Source: an uncultured Bradyrhizobium sp. (GTDB taxonomy: Bacteria > Pseudomonadota > Alphaproteobacteria > Rhizobiales > Xanthobacteraceae). From it: 64,000 nucleotides of DNA. The stretch's first letter is position 1. The number at the start of each line of letters is the position of its first letter. The stretch lies in contig NZ_CAKZHY010000093.1 in the NCBI RefSeq assembly GCF_936928535.1, forward strand, positions 1-64,000, given 5' to 3'. Below, piece after piece: positions 45,577 through 54,818 of this stretch. The notes under the pieces were generated by a model that worked only from the letters and a program-made list of their open reading frames with translations, ran no database searches and was not told the origin of the DNA. The position numbers were made by a program, and so were the translations under genes.

Positions 45577-45930
45577 ATGGCCGACAGCATATCGCTCGCC
45601 GACAAGCTCGCGACCTTCAATGACCACTGGTCGCCACGCACAGTCACGACCTTCAACGATTGCGACGTGATGGTGGTGAAGGTGAAGGGCGAATTCACCT
45701 GGCACAAGCACGACGACACCGATGATTTCTTTCTCGTCCTGAAGGGTACGCTCGACATCGAGTTGCGGGACCGCACCGTGACGCTCCGCCCCGGCGAGCT
45801 CTACGTGGTGCCCAAGGGGGTCGAGCATCGTCCGGTGGCACGCGAGGAGGTTCATCTGATGCTGATCGAACCGATCGGCACGCCGAACACGGGCGACAAG
45901 GCGACGGCCGCGTCGCGCAAACTCGCATAG
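45577..45930 (+). CDS. Small cupin-domain protein
   Basis: A 117-residue single-domain cupin. The first motif is GEFTWHKHDDTDDFFLVLKG, with two histidines and a late acidic residue, and the second is PGELYVVPKGVEHRPVA. A metal site is therefore likely. Functions of small cupins vary widely, including isomerases and binding proteins, so no reaction is assigned. ACAGGTGAAAC precedes the ATG. Confidence 0.92.
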   Translation: MADSISLADKLATFNDHWSPRTVTTFNDCDVMVVKVKGEFTWHKHDDTDDFFLVLKGTLDIELRDRTVTLRPGELYVVPKGVEHRPVAREEVHLMLIEPIGTPNTGDKATAASRKLA

Positions 45931-45941
45931 CAGGCGCTGAT

Positions 45942-46454
45942 CTAATCCCTTGATGGCACGAGCCTGCCGGAGCTGCCGGCCAGCCTTGCCTTCGCCCGCA
46001 CCACAAATTCTTTGGCCACGCGACTGACGGCGCGGATAGCGCGCCAGGCTTCGGTCGCCTGCAACCACGCCTTCATCTCCATGAACTTGCCGTAGGTCCA
46101 GGCGAAAGCCGGGATCCGCATCAGCTTGTCGCGCGTCAGGTGAAACAGGCGCTCGACCAGCACGAGCTTGAGCAGCTCGCAACCGACAAACGCCGCCATA
46201 CCGCTGAGGAACTGACCTGTTGCAACGAGGTATGCTGCCAGCGGCTTGATCGGCTCAAGGATGATCACCGGCACCGAAAACAGCGCGAGCGACGGATAGG
46301 GTGGCAGCGACCTGATCCAGGCGCGCAGCCGCTTGAATTCCAGATTCCGTTCAAGCCAACGCGAAATCGGCCGTGCGACGGCCATGAAGACCGCATCCAC
46401 CAGGAAGTAGATGGCGGCGAGGATATAGGTGACGGGTCTCAGGATTCGCTTCAC
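45942..46454 (-). CDS. Inner-membrane protein, unknown function
   Basis: A 170-residue protein with two or three predicted helices (about 5-27, 55-78 and 82-100), then an amphipathic basic C-terminal part with AWRAIRAVSRVAKEFVVRAKARL. The GTG at 46454 is chosen because GGGAGAGTGCATC precedes it; an upstream frame extension has no ribosome site. It resembles a conserved hypothetical membrane family of alphaproteobacteria, but I cannot name it. Confidence 0.75.
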   Translation of the reverse strand: MKRILRPVTYILAAIYFLVDAVFMAVARPISRWLERNLEFKRLRAWIRSLPPYPSLALFSVPVIILEPIKPLAAYLVATGQFLSGMAAFVGCELLKLVLVERLFHLTRDKLMRIPAFAWTYGKFMEMKAWLQATEAWRAIRAVSRVAKEFVVRAKARLAGSSGRLVPSRD

Positions 46455-46564
46455 GATGCACTCTCCCGTGAACCAAAAGCCGGAGACCGGGCTTAAGTTT
46501 CGCCTCAAGGTGAATTTCTCGTGGATTCCCTGTGGAACTTTTTGGGCAGGCGACCTGACCTGAC

Positions 46565-46978
46565 TTAGATCTCGGCGTAGATTTCAAGCAGATTGCCATC
46601 AGGATCCCTGAAAAACAGCGTGCGATGCCCGAACGGCTGGTTCGTCGGTGGCGACAGAAGCTCAACGCCCTGCCGCACGAGTTCCTCGGCGCAGGCGTCA
46701 ACGTCGGCTGGGGAGACTTTGAAAGCCAGTTGCAGCGAGGCACTCCCTGCCGGTGTCGGCGCATCAGAGGCCGTGCGGCTTGGTCGCGCCAATGCCAGCG
46801 TGTTGCTTCCTATCCCGTACTCGATCCAGTTCGGCGATAGTTCGCGCAGCAGCGACAAGGCGATCACGTCCTCGTAGAAGCGGCGCATCGCGGCCATGTC
46901 GCGCACGAAGATGACGGTGTAGTCGATCGCACGGATGGCGCTGAAGGGCGAGCGGGTACGGTTGGGTTCGTTTGCCAT
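46565..46978 (-). CDS. VOC-family protein (glyoxalase/bleomycin-resistance fold)
   Basis: A 137-residue single-unit VOC protein. It starts near RAIDYTVIFVRDMAAMRRFYED, where the usual metal histidine is replaced by tyrosine (Tyr20), and ends with GHRTLFFRDPDGNLLEIY, which has the conserved histidine and terminal glutamate. It may be a dimeric lyase, dioxygenase or binding protein; no substrate is clear. The gene stands alone between two leftward genes. Confidence 0.88.
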   Translation of the reverse strand: MANEPNRTRSPFSAIRAIDYTVIFVRDMAAMRRFYEDVIALSLLRELSPNWIEYGIGSNTLALARPSRTASDAPTPAGSASLQLAFKVSPADVDACAEELVRQGVELLSPPTNQPFGHRTLFFRDPDGNLLEIYAEI

Positions 46979-47004
46979 GGTCTCGTTTATTCCAACTCTG
47001 ACGC

Positions 47005-47076
47005 GTAGCCCGCATGGAGTAACAGCGGAATGCGGGATCGGCGGCCCCGGATTGCGTGGCGCTCGATCCGGGCTAC
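47005..47076. repeat. Palindromic repeat, right of VOC gene and left of the dehydrogenase gene
   Basis: A 72-base imperfect inverted repeat from GTAGCCCGCATGGAG to CGATCCGGGCTAC. It ends two bases before the stop codon of the dehydrogenase gene. A relative lies at 48328-48397 beyond the other end of that gene. Confidence 0.7.
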
Positions 47077-47078
47077 AA

Positions 47079-48230
47079 TCATTCCACCAATTCCGGCCAC
47101 GGCACGATGGTCGATTTCACCGTCTTCATCGCCATCGCATCCTTGACCGCCTGCGCCACACCCTGCTCGGTGAACGGATAGATCGTCTGCATCTTCAGCC
47201 ACGGGTATTTGTCGCGGGTGCGGTAGAGCATATCGACGCCGAGCGGCAGGTCGTTGCCGGTAAAGCCCCACGAGCCGAGCACGTTGAGGTCCTTGGTGCA
47301 GATACGGTGCCAGGAGGTCTCGATCGAACCGGCGTCGGTGAACTGGCCCATTTCGACATAGGTGCCGCTGTCGCGCAGCATCTCGATGCCTTCGGGGCCG
47401 GCGGTCGGGTGGCCCGAGCAATCCATCACGAGATCAGCACCGAAGCCGCCGACGATCTCGCGGACACGCGTGATGCGCTCCTGCGGCGATTTGATCTCCT
47501 CGATGTTCACGGTGGCTTCCGCGCCGAACTCACGCGCGAGCTTGAGCCGCGGCTCCTCCGGTGCGCCGACGCAGATCACGCGCCCTGCCCCCATTTCTTT
47601 TGCCGCCGCGACCGCCAAAATGCCGATCGGGCCCGAGCCCTGGATCACCACCGTATCGGCCCAGGTGAATCCGCCAGCGCGGGTCGCGCGGTTGAAGGCA
47701 CGGATGCAGGAGGTCAGCGGCTCCGACAGCGCACCGAGACGCAGCGACATGTCATCGGGCAATTTGTAGATCTTGGTGCCCGGCAGCATGTCGAGATCGA
47801 CATAGACATATTCGGCCCAGCCGCCCCACATATGCGGCGCCTTGTCGAAGCCGAGATAGCGACCGTAATAGACAGGCGTCAGGCATTTGTTCGCTGTCTG
47901 CGGATAATGGATGCAGTAATAGCAGCGGCCGCACGGCATCAGCGGCGGGATCATCACCTTTGATCCGACCTTGAGCGGCTTGCTCATGAAATCCTCGGTG
48001 AATTCCTCGCCGCATTCGACGATGACACCGCCGAGCTCGTGACCGAGGGTGAACGGCCACGGCAGCGGCTTCGGCCAGTGACCTTTCAGGATATGCAGAT
48101 CAGTGCCGCAGACACCGCACGCCCCGATCTTGATCAGCGCGGCCTTCTTGCCGACCTTCGGCCACGGCACCGTCTTGATCACGGGCTCCGAGCCCGGTCC
48201 GGCGTGAGTGCATACGCGGATTGAATCCAT
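47079..48230 (-). CDS. Zinc-binding MDR dehydrogenase
   Basis: A 383-residue medium-chain alcohol dehydrogenase type enzyme. Catalytic zinc ligands are in CGVCGTDLH and GHELGGVI. The structural-zinc lobe has cysteines in PCGRCYYC and NKC. The nucleotide site is VIQGSGPIGILAVAAAKEMG. It probably oxidises a polyol, threonine-like or alcohol substrate with NAD. CGAGGAAACAGCC before the ATG at 48230 fixes the start. It is bracketed by two related repeats. Confidence 0.92.
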   Translation of the reverse strand: MDSIRVCTHAGPGSEPVIKTVPWPKVGKKAALIKIGACGVCGTDLHILKGHWPKPLPWPFTLGHELGGVIVECGEEFTEDFMSKPLKVGSKVMIPPLMPCGRCYYCIHYPQTANKCLTPVYYGRYLGFDKAPHMWGGWAEYVYVDLDMLPGTKIYKLPDDMSLRLGALSEPLTSCIRAFNRATRAGGFTWADTVVIQGSGPIGILAVAAAKEMGAGRVICVGAPEEPRLKLAREFGAEATVNIEEIKSPQERITRVREIVGGFGADLVMDCSGHPTAGPEGIEMLRDSGTYVEMGQFTDAGSIETSWHRICTKDLNVLGSWGFTGNDLPLGVDMLYRTRDKYPWLKMQTIYPFTEQGVAQAVKDAMAMKTVKSTIVPWPELVE

Positions 48231-48327
48231 GGCTGTTTCCTCGCGGCCCGTCTTGTGTTGAATGATTGTGTGGGCTCTGACGGAGCGTATGTGAGGTTCG
48301 GCAAGATGCCAACCGCGGCAGCGCGTC

Positions 48328-48397
48328 GTAGCCCGCATGAAGCACAGCGCAATGCGGGAAAATGGCCACAGCTTGCGCTGCGCTCCATCCAGACTAC
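48328..48397. repeat. Palindromic repeat upstream of the dehydrogenase gene
   Basis: A 70-base relative of the repeat at 47005-47076. It starts GTAGCCCGCATGAAG and ends CTCCATCCAGACTAC. It lies between the dehydrogenase start and the MFS gene. Confidence 0.65.
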
Positions 48398-48432
48398 AGG
48401 CGCCTCGGGCGCAATCCTGCCAAGGTGATCGC

Positions 48433-49674
48433 TTGAACCCCCTCCCCCAGAATCCCTTGGCCGCGTCCGGTTCGTTCGCGGCCATGAAGTCCGTGCCTTA
48501 CAGGTTGCAGTTCATCGCCTATGTGCTGGCGATGATGGCCGACAATATCGAGCATGTGATCAGCTATTGGGTGGTGTTCCAGAAATTCCACTCGCCGACG
48601 CTGGGTGGCTTTGCCGTGCTGTCGCACTGGCTGCCGTTCCTGCTGTTCTCGGTCGTGGTCGGCGGGCTGGCCGACCGGTTCGATCCGCGCCGCATCATCC
48701 AGTGCGGCATGCTGCTGTTCATCGTGGCCTCCGCCGGCTGGGGCTTCTTCTTCATCACCGACACGATCCAGATGTGGCACGCGATGCTCCTGCTGGTGAT
48801 CCACGGCTGCGCCGGCGTGCTGTGGCAGACGCCGAACCAGCTTCTGCTCTACGATCTCGTCGGTCCGGCCGACCTTCCGAGCGCGGTGCGGCTGAATGCG
48901 ATGGCGCGCTATCTCGGCATCCTCGTGGGGCCTGCGGTAGGCGGCCTCATCATGCTGACGCTCGGCACCTCGCACGGCATCATCTTCAACACTCTGTTCT
49001 ATTTGCCGATGCTGCTGTGGCTGTTCTGGGCCCCGGTGCGCGACGGCAGCATCGCCGTGCGGCGCTTTGCCGTGCGCGGCTTTGCCGACATCCTGCTGAC
49101 GATCCGCGCCATCGGCACACAGCCGGTGCTGACGGCGATGACATGGCTTGCCGGCCTCACCTCCTTCATGATCGGCAACGCCTATCACGCGCAGATGCCG
49201 GGCTTTGCCGGCGATCTCGGCCATGGCGATCCCGGCGTGTCCTACAGCGTGCTGCTCGCGGCCGATGCCGCCGGCGCGCTGCTCGCCGGCATCGCGCTGG
49301 AATCCTGGGGCCGATTGAAGGGCACGCCGAGCACCGCGATCACGCTCGCGATGCTCTGGAGCGTGGCGCTGCTCGGCTTTGCCGCGGTGCAGATCTATCC
49401 CGTTGCGATCGTGCTGCTGTTCTGCGCGGGCTTCTTCGAGCTGTCGTTCAACACCATGGCCCAGGCACTGGTGCAGTTGAATGCGCCGGCCGACATGCGC
49501 GGCCGTGTCGTTGGTCTCTATAATATGGCGGGACTTGGCATGAGGGCCTTCAGCGGTATTACCGTCGGCGTCTTTGGTGCGGCGATCGGCATCCACTGGT
49601 CGCTGGGGTTGTCGGCCGCGGTGCTGCTGGCGCTGCTGGGATTGCTCTATCGGCGCGCGACCAGGAAGGCCTAG
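48433..49674 (+). CDS. MFS exporter (EntS/MFS_3-like)
   Basis: A 413-residue membrane protein with about 11-12 helices. The loop between helices 2 and 3 reads GLADRFDPRRII, and PNQLLLYDLVGPADLPSAVRLNAMARYLG is the central signature of the MFS_3 group that includes the enterobactin exporter EntS. The substrate is unknown and no siderophore genes are nearby. A TTG start at 48433 is preferred because AAGGTGATCGC precedes it; an ATG at 48484 is the alternative. Confidence 0.88.
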   Translation: MNPLPQNPLAASGSFAAMKSVPYRLQFIAYVLAMMADNIEHVISYWVVFQKFHSPTLGGFAVLSHWLPFLLFSVVVGGLADRFDPRRIIQCGMLLFIVASAGWGFFFITDTIQMWHAMLLLVIHGCAGVLWQTPNQLLLYDLVGPADLPSAVRLNAMARYLGILVGPAVGGLIMLTLGTSHGIIFNTLFYLPMLLWLFWAPVRDGSIAVRRFAVRGFADILLTIRAIGTQPVLTAMTWLAGLTSFMIGNAYHAQMPGFAGDLGHGDPGVSYSVLLAADAAGALLAGIALESWGRLKGTPSTAITLAMLWSVALLGFAAVQIYPVAIVLLFCAGFFELSFNTMAQALVQLNAPADMRGRVVGLYNMAGLGMRAFSGITVGVFGAAIGIHWSLGLSAAVLLALLGLLYRRATRKA

Positions 49675-49722
49675 GGGCGGCACGGTCGCCGGCTGGGACT
49701 GCGGCGGCTCTCCGATCCGGAA

Positions 49723-49756
49723 ACACCGGGATGCAGCCCGCGGGTGTGGCTTTTTG
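49723..49756 (+). terminator. Probable terminator after the MFS gene
   Basis: ACACC/GGTGT with an inner GGG/CCC stem and a small internal bulge, followed by GGCTTTTTG. It starts 48 bases after the MFS stop codon. Confidence 0.5.
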
Positions 49757-49865
49757 AACGCATTGTGTCCGTCCGTTGTCGCCGCGCCAAATCATAACGC
49801 GGCATTAACCCTATGCGCCTTAGGGTCGTCTCGGACTCCGCCAGGCGGGGGGTCGGGTTGTGAAA

Positions 49866-50477
49866 ATGGCGTTGGCGAACAAAAAATTTCTTCCGGCCGC
49901 CGAGGAACGTCGGCGTTTCCAGCGGGTGAAGGTGCACCTGCTCGGCCGTTACATGCTGCCGGATCGCCGTGAATTCCCCTGCCAGGTGATCAACATGTCG
50001 CCGGGCGGCCTTGCGCTGCTCGCCCCCGGCATCGGCAATGTCGGCGACCGCGTGGTCGCCTATCTCGACCATATCGGCCGGGTCGAGGGCAAGATCACCC
50101 GGATCATCGACAACGGCTTCGCCATGACGGTGGGCGCGACGCCGCGCAAGCGCGACAAGCTCGCGGCCCAGCTGACCTGGCTCGCCAACCGCGACATCCT
50201 CAATTTGCCGGAAGATCGCCGCCACGACCGTATCATCCCGCGCAACCCGATCGCGGTGCTGACGCTCGAGGACGGCACCAAGATGACCTGCCGCATCATC
50301 GACCTGTCGCTGTCGGGCGCGGCGATTGCCGCCGAGAACCGTCCGCCGCTGAAATCGATCGTTCTGCTCGGCCGGGTGCAGGGCCGCGTGGTCCGAAACC
50401 TCGAAGACGGCTTCGCGCTCGAGTTCATGCACGAACAGCCGATCGAGACACTCGAAGAGAGCGTTACCGCGCGGTAA
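49866..50477 (+). CDS. PilZ-domain protein
   Basis: A 203-residue cytoplasmic protein with two PilZ-like units. The first contains ERRRFQRVKVHLLGRYML and NMSPGGLAL (RxxxR and (D/N)xSxxG, the cyclic-di-GMP contacts) and the second RRHDRIIPRN and DLSLSGAAI. Both keep the core motifs, so one or both units should bind cyclic-di-GMP. It is likely to link the second messenger to motility or envelope functions. The ATG at 49866 is chosen; a GTG two codons upstream is possible. Confidence 0.9.
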   Translation: MALANKKFLPAAEERRRFQRVKVHLLGRYMLPDRREFPCQVINMSPGGLALLAPGIGNVGDRVVAYLDHIGRVEGKITRIIDNGFAMTVGATPRKRDKLAAQLTWLANRDILNLPEDRRHDRIIPRNPIAVLTLEDGTKMTCRIIDLSLSGAAIAAENRPPLKSIVLLGRVQGRVVRNLEDGFALEFMHEQPIETLEESVTAR

Positions 50478-50515
50478 AGCGCGACGGCGCCAAACCCCCT
50501 GTTTTTCCAGCCCTG

Positions 50516-50548
50516 AAGGCGGTCTCTGCGATGCAGATGCCGCCTTTT
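50516..50548 (+). terminator. Rho-independent terminator after the PilZ gene
   Basis: AAGGCGG pairs with CCGCCTT, with an inner TCTGC/GCAGA stem, and TTTTT follows. Confidence 0.8.
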
Positions 50549-50806
50549 TCGCGTCTCGCTGCGGCCGCAGGCGGTTAACGCGCGGCCTGTTCACACACCC
50601 AACCAGCGGTTCCGTCAGCGTTTCCGCGTTAATCGCTACAATTTTAATCAATTGCAGTATTCTCAAATTTTAGTCGATTTCTATTCAAGTATAAATCGAA
50701 TTCGCCGCCAGTTTTACTTGTATTCGTCTCGACTTGACTTGGCTGACTTAGCGGCAACTCAAAAGCTCCGTGCGAAATGTGGTCCCAACAAGAAACGGGG
50801 GCCGCA
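50549..50806. other. AT-rich leader region
   Basis: Bases 50630-50760 are clearly AT-richer than the rest of the window (many AATT, TTTTA and TTGACTTGGCTGACTT stretches). No coding frame or RNA gene is supported. It probably carries the promoter of the transglutaminase-like peptidase gene. Confidence 0.45.
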
Positions 50807-51433
50807 ATGTTGGACTTCAGGGGACAGGGAAAGGCACTGGCGCTCGCCGCCATGCTGTTCGGAATCAACGCGACGGTGCAGGCAGGCGAAAGCCGTCTGC
50901 TCTACGCGAGCCTCGGCGACACCACGCGTGCGCCGATCGGCTGGGTCGAGTTTTGTGCAGAGAACGCCGCTCAGTGTCAGAGCGGACCGACGCAGGCACG
51001 CGATATCGTGATGTCGCAGACCGCGTGGCGCGACCTGACCAAGGTCAATCGCTGGGTCAACGAGACGATCAAGCCTTTGACCGACCAGGAGCACTGGGGC
51101 GTCGTCGAGAAGTGGTCGTTGCCATCAGACGGCTACGGCGATTGCGAAGACTACGTGCTGTTGAAGCGCAAGATGCTGATGGATGCCGGATGGCCCCGCG
51201 AGGCCCTGCTCATCACCGTCGTGCGCGACAAGAAGGGCGAAGGACACGCGGTGCTGACGGTGAAGACCGACAAGGGCGAGTTCGTTCTCGACAATCAGAA
51301 TGAGAACGTCGTCGCCTGGACGGAGACCGGCTACCGCTTCGTCAAGCGGCAGTCGCAGAGCGATCCCAACGTCTGGGTCTCGCTTGGCGATACCAAGCCG
51401 GCGGTTTCGACCGCCAGCGCCAGAGATCAGTAG
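50807..51433 (+). CDS. Transglutaminase-like cysteine peptidase (BTLCP/DUF920)
   Basis: A 208-residue secreted protein with a signal peptide (about 1-26). The catalytic triad is Cys113 (GYGDCEDY), His147 (GEGHAVL) and Asp162 (LDNQNE). This bacterial family is often linked to secreted adhesins or cyclic-di-GMP controlled LapG-type proteolysis. In LapG this controls biofilm adhesin release; here no LapD or adhesin gene is adjacent, so the target is unknown. The ATG at 50807 follows GGGGGCCGCA. Confidence 0.93.
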   Translation: MLDFRGQGKALALAAMLFGINATVQAGESRLLYASLGDTTRAPIGWVEFCAENAAQCQSGPTQARDIVMSQTAWRDLTKVNRWVNETIKPLTDQEHWGVVEKWSLPSDGYGDCEDYVLLKRKMLMDAGWPREALLITVVRDKKGEGHAVLTVKTDKGEFVLDNQNENVVAWTETGYRFVKRQSQSDPNVWVSLGDTKPAVSTASARDQ

Positions 51434-51501
51434 AGACAACGAACGAGTTACGCGACCCGGTCGCATCCCCACCCCTCCCCGTCCCAGACCGGTTCGCGCG
51501 C

Positions 51502-51540
51502 GGCCAGGCTTCCCCCAAAGCCTGGCCGCAACTTTTTTGA
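51502..51540 (+). terminator. Rho-independent terminator after the peptidase gene
   Basis: Perfect ten-base arms GGCCAGGCTT and AAGCCTGGCC around a six-base loop, followed by GCAACTTTTTTG. Confidence 0.85.
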
Positions 51541-51558
51541 GGCTTTCTGTTCCCTGCG

Positions 51559-53809
51559 CTAGCGGTCTGCCGGAGCGGCGAGAGCGAGTTGCAGGCCGGC
51601 GCGCAAGGCCGAGCCGGGATGGCGGCCGAATTGGGTGGCGAGGCCCTTGTTGTCCAGCGATGGCGCGAACATCCTGAGCCTCTCCGCCATCCGGTGCGAC
51701 TGCTCCACCTCCCCTTCCAGCGCATAGGCCGCGGTCAGTCCGGCCCAGCCACGAGGATAGCGCGGGTTGAGTGCGACCGAACGTTTGAACAGCGTGATGG
51801 CCTCTTGATATCTCTTCAATTCAAGCTCGCCATTGCCGGCAAACTCCAGCCAGATCGGCATGATCGGATCGCGCGGGCTAAGCCGCATCGCGTAACGCAC
51901 ATGCGCGAGCCCCTCGGCGGGGCGGCCCGAACGGATCAGCCCGTTGCCGATCTGCGCATGCGCGCTGGCATCGCTGGGGTCGATCCTGATCGCGCGCTCC
52001 AGATGCTCCATCGCCTCCGGCAGGGTCGGCAACGTGTTGAGCGCGAGCGCGAGGTAGAAATGCGCATTGCTCGAGTCGGGATCGCGTTCCAGCACCCGGC
52101 GCAGGATTTCGATCGCCATCTTGCGATGCGCCATCGAGTCGGTATCCAGCAGCGTGATAGGCGCCGATGCCCGTGAGCGCGCGCAGATTCTGCGGCTCCT
52201 TCTCCAACGCGCCCTGAAACAGCGTCAGCGCCTGGCGATAGCCTTCAAGACGGACTTCCGACAGCGCGGCCCAGCCGCGATAGGCGAGCGCGGCGGCATC
52301 CGAGCTCTGCGACAGGCGCGAGCTCTCGATCGGCAGCATCTCGAACTGGAGCTCGCGGGCGAGCCGCGCGACAATCTCGTCCCGCAAGCCCTGCCGATCG
52401 GCACCGTCGCGTTCGATCCGCGTGCTCCAGATCGACAGCCGGCTCGTCGGATCGACCAGCTCGACATTGACACGCACCCCCTCCTCCTGCCGCCGGACGC
52501 TGCCTTCGAGCACGTAGCGGACCTTCAACTCGTGGCCGAGCCTGCCGACATCGATCGCCTGACCGGCGAAGCTGCGTGCTGTTTGCTGCGAGATCACGCG
52601 GAAAGACGGCAGGCGGGAGAGCGTGTTGGTGAGATCGTCCGTCAACATGTCGGCCGTGAGCTGGAGATGGTCGTCCGCGACGCCCAGCGTCGTGAAGGGC
52701 AGCACCACGATCGGCACGAGGCCATTCGGAAGCATTGCATCACCGCCTGAGGACGGCGAACGCCAGGAATCCCCGGTCTCGGCGGACGGCCCGGCGACAA
52801 GTTCCGTGATGTCTGTTTGCTGACGGGCGCGCAGCTCGAACAGCGCGCCCAGGGTCAGGACCAGCACCAAGCCGAATCCCGTCGCCATCTTTCTCGCCAA
52901 TTGCCAGCGCGCGCTCTCTTTGCGTCCCGCCGCAACCACCGCCTCCAAGGGCGGCGCATTCGAGATGGGAAGAACCGGCGCTGCCGCGCAATCGACGTCA
53001 GCCACGCGGTCGGCTTCGGCAGCGCCGGAGCGCAAGCCGTCGAGCATCGCGCGCGTCGCCTTCTCGGGGCCGACGCCGAGCTCGCGCTGCAACAGATCGG
53101 CGAATCCGGCGGCGCGGGTCAGCGCCTCGTGCCGGCCGTGATAGCGCGCATAAAGCGCGATCGCGAGCCGCTGGAAATCCTCGCGCAGCGGATCGAGCGC
53201 GACGAGCTGCTCGACCGCTGCGATCGCGTCGTTGGGATCTGCGACGAGATCAGGGCGTTCGACAAATGTCGCGCAGAGATGCGCCGCAGCAAGCTGAAGT
53301 CGCGCTCGCTGACCGTCCACCCACTCCTCGATCCCTTCCTCGTCAATGTGATGACCGGCGAGAAAGTCGCCGGTCAACAGACGAGCGGCAAGCGCAAGCT
53401 CCGCGGCCTGGGTTGATCGCGAGAGCTGCTCGAATTCGCGCGCGTCGATCGACCACAGCTCGCCGTCGAGCCGCACTACCCCCGCGTCGGCGATCACGAG
53501 CGACGGGCCAAGATGCTTGCGCAGCAGCGCAAGCGCCTGCCGCAGGCTTTGCCGGGCCTGCTGGTCCGAACAGTCCCCCCACAACAGCGTCGCGAGTTCT
53601 TCGCGCTGGGCCGCATAGTCGCGGCTCATCGCGAGATAGGCAAGCAGAGCGCCAGACTTGCGCGTCGGCAGCGCAATCGGAACGGGCGGGTCGTCAAGCG
53701 AGCTCACGACGAGGCGGCCAAGCAGCCGCAATCGCATGGTGCTGCGCGATGTCATTTGCGGGCTCACACCGACTCCCTCCCCTGGCGACGGTTGACCCGC
53801 TCTTTTCAT
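51559..53809 (-). pseudogene. Frameshifted SARP-type regulator with TolB-like and TPR domains
   Basis: A protein of about 750 residues is split by a frameshift. The upstream part (53809 to about 52155) has a winged-helix domain (about 19-125), a BTAD helical domain (about 130-265), a membrane helix (about 305-325), a TolB-N-terminal-like domain (about 365-485) and the first TPR helices, up to TGIGAYHA. The other frame (from about 52155 to 51559) continues LLDTDSMAHRKMAIEILRR and five TPR-like units. The join needs two bases deleted or one inserted. It may be a decayed gene, a phase-variable site or a sequencing error. Divergent from 54076. Confidence 0.8.
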
Positions 53810-54075
53810 GCGATCCTACGAGCGCTGCCAGCGAGAACAAGTCGAATAGGTCACATAACCAGGGTCCGTTTCACGTTTTTTTTTGCAGTCCCGTGACGGC
53901 GCCTGCCGCAGTGTTTTGAGTCTCGAGGTGCGACAGCGCGGGAAGCCGATTTTTGGAAGCGCTGCAGCATCCGGGCACGATCGTCAGAGGGCACCGCGTC
54001 CGCGACGCCGTGGGTAGCGATATCACCAGGCGTTTTTCCGCTCAGGCACTCGGAAAATTCATTGAGGAGGACTCC

Positions 54076-54816
54076 ATGCAATTCAATTCACGCTTTGATT
54101 TGGCCGGCAGCCTTGTCGTTCTTGGTTTGCTTGCTGGCGTCGGCCCGGCGTCAGCCGATTTCGATGGTCCCAGGCTGAAAGGATCCTACGGCTTCACGGG
54201 ATCAGCCGAATGCCTGGTCGCGCCCGGTCATGTCGGCGACCCGAACGGATCACCGCTTCCCAACCCAACGCCCGGCATTGCGCTGCCGAATGCGGGATTC
54301 CAGGCCAATCTGCGCCCGAATGACGCCGTGCCGGGTTCCTCGACCGATGCCTTCGCCACCTCGTTCGCGGTGGAAGGCATCCGCAAGTTCAACGGTAACG
54401 GTACCGGCACCGTGAAAGGCACGGTCGTCGGCGTCACCATACGTCCCACCCCCGGCCCCGGCGGCTTCCCACACTTCCCGCCCGCCGCCGGCTCCGCCGA
54501 TTTCAGCTTCTCCTTCACCTACACCGTCAACGAGGACGGGACCTGGACCAGCACCATGGTGCCGGGCAGCTACACCGAGACGCACCTGACCGGGCCGCGG
54601 ACCGGCCAGACCTCGACGGTCGACGCGATCCCGCCAATCACGGGCATGATCTCGGAGGACGGCAAAACGCTGACGGCAGCGCATGTGACGACAGCCGTGG
54701 AAACACACACCTACTCCAACGGCGATGTCGAGCCGCGGATCTGCCATCGCTCGCGAATCTACATCAAGCTCAAGCACGACGATGACGATGACGATCGAGG
54801 CAACGGCAATCACTAG
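54076..54816 (+). CDS. Secreted protein with Asp/His-rich tail
   Basis: A 246-residue protein with a signal peptide (about 1-27). The mature part is Gly, Pro, Thr and Asn rich and beta-like, with two cysteines. It ends in HDDDDDDRGNGNH, an acidic tail that could bind calcium or other cations. No family recognised. GAGGAGGACTCC precedes the ATG. The STN-domain gene follows by two bases, so the two are cotranslated. It diverges from the SARP-type regulator. Confidence 0.75.
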   Translation: MQFNSRFDLAGSLVVLGLLAGVGPASADFDGPRLKGSYGFTGSAECLVAPGHVGDPNGSPLPNPTPGIALPNAGFQANLRPNDAVPGSSTDAFATSFAVEGIRKFNGNGTGTVKGTVVGVTIRPTPGPGGFPHFPPAAGSADFSFSFTYTVNEDGTWTSTMVPGSYTETHLTGPRTGQTSTVDAIPPITGMISEDGKTLTAAHVTTAVETHTYSNGDVEPRICHRSRIYIKLKHDDDDDDRGNGNH

Positions 54817-54818
54817 TC

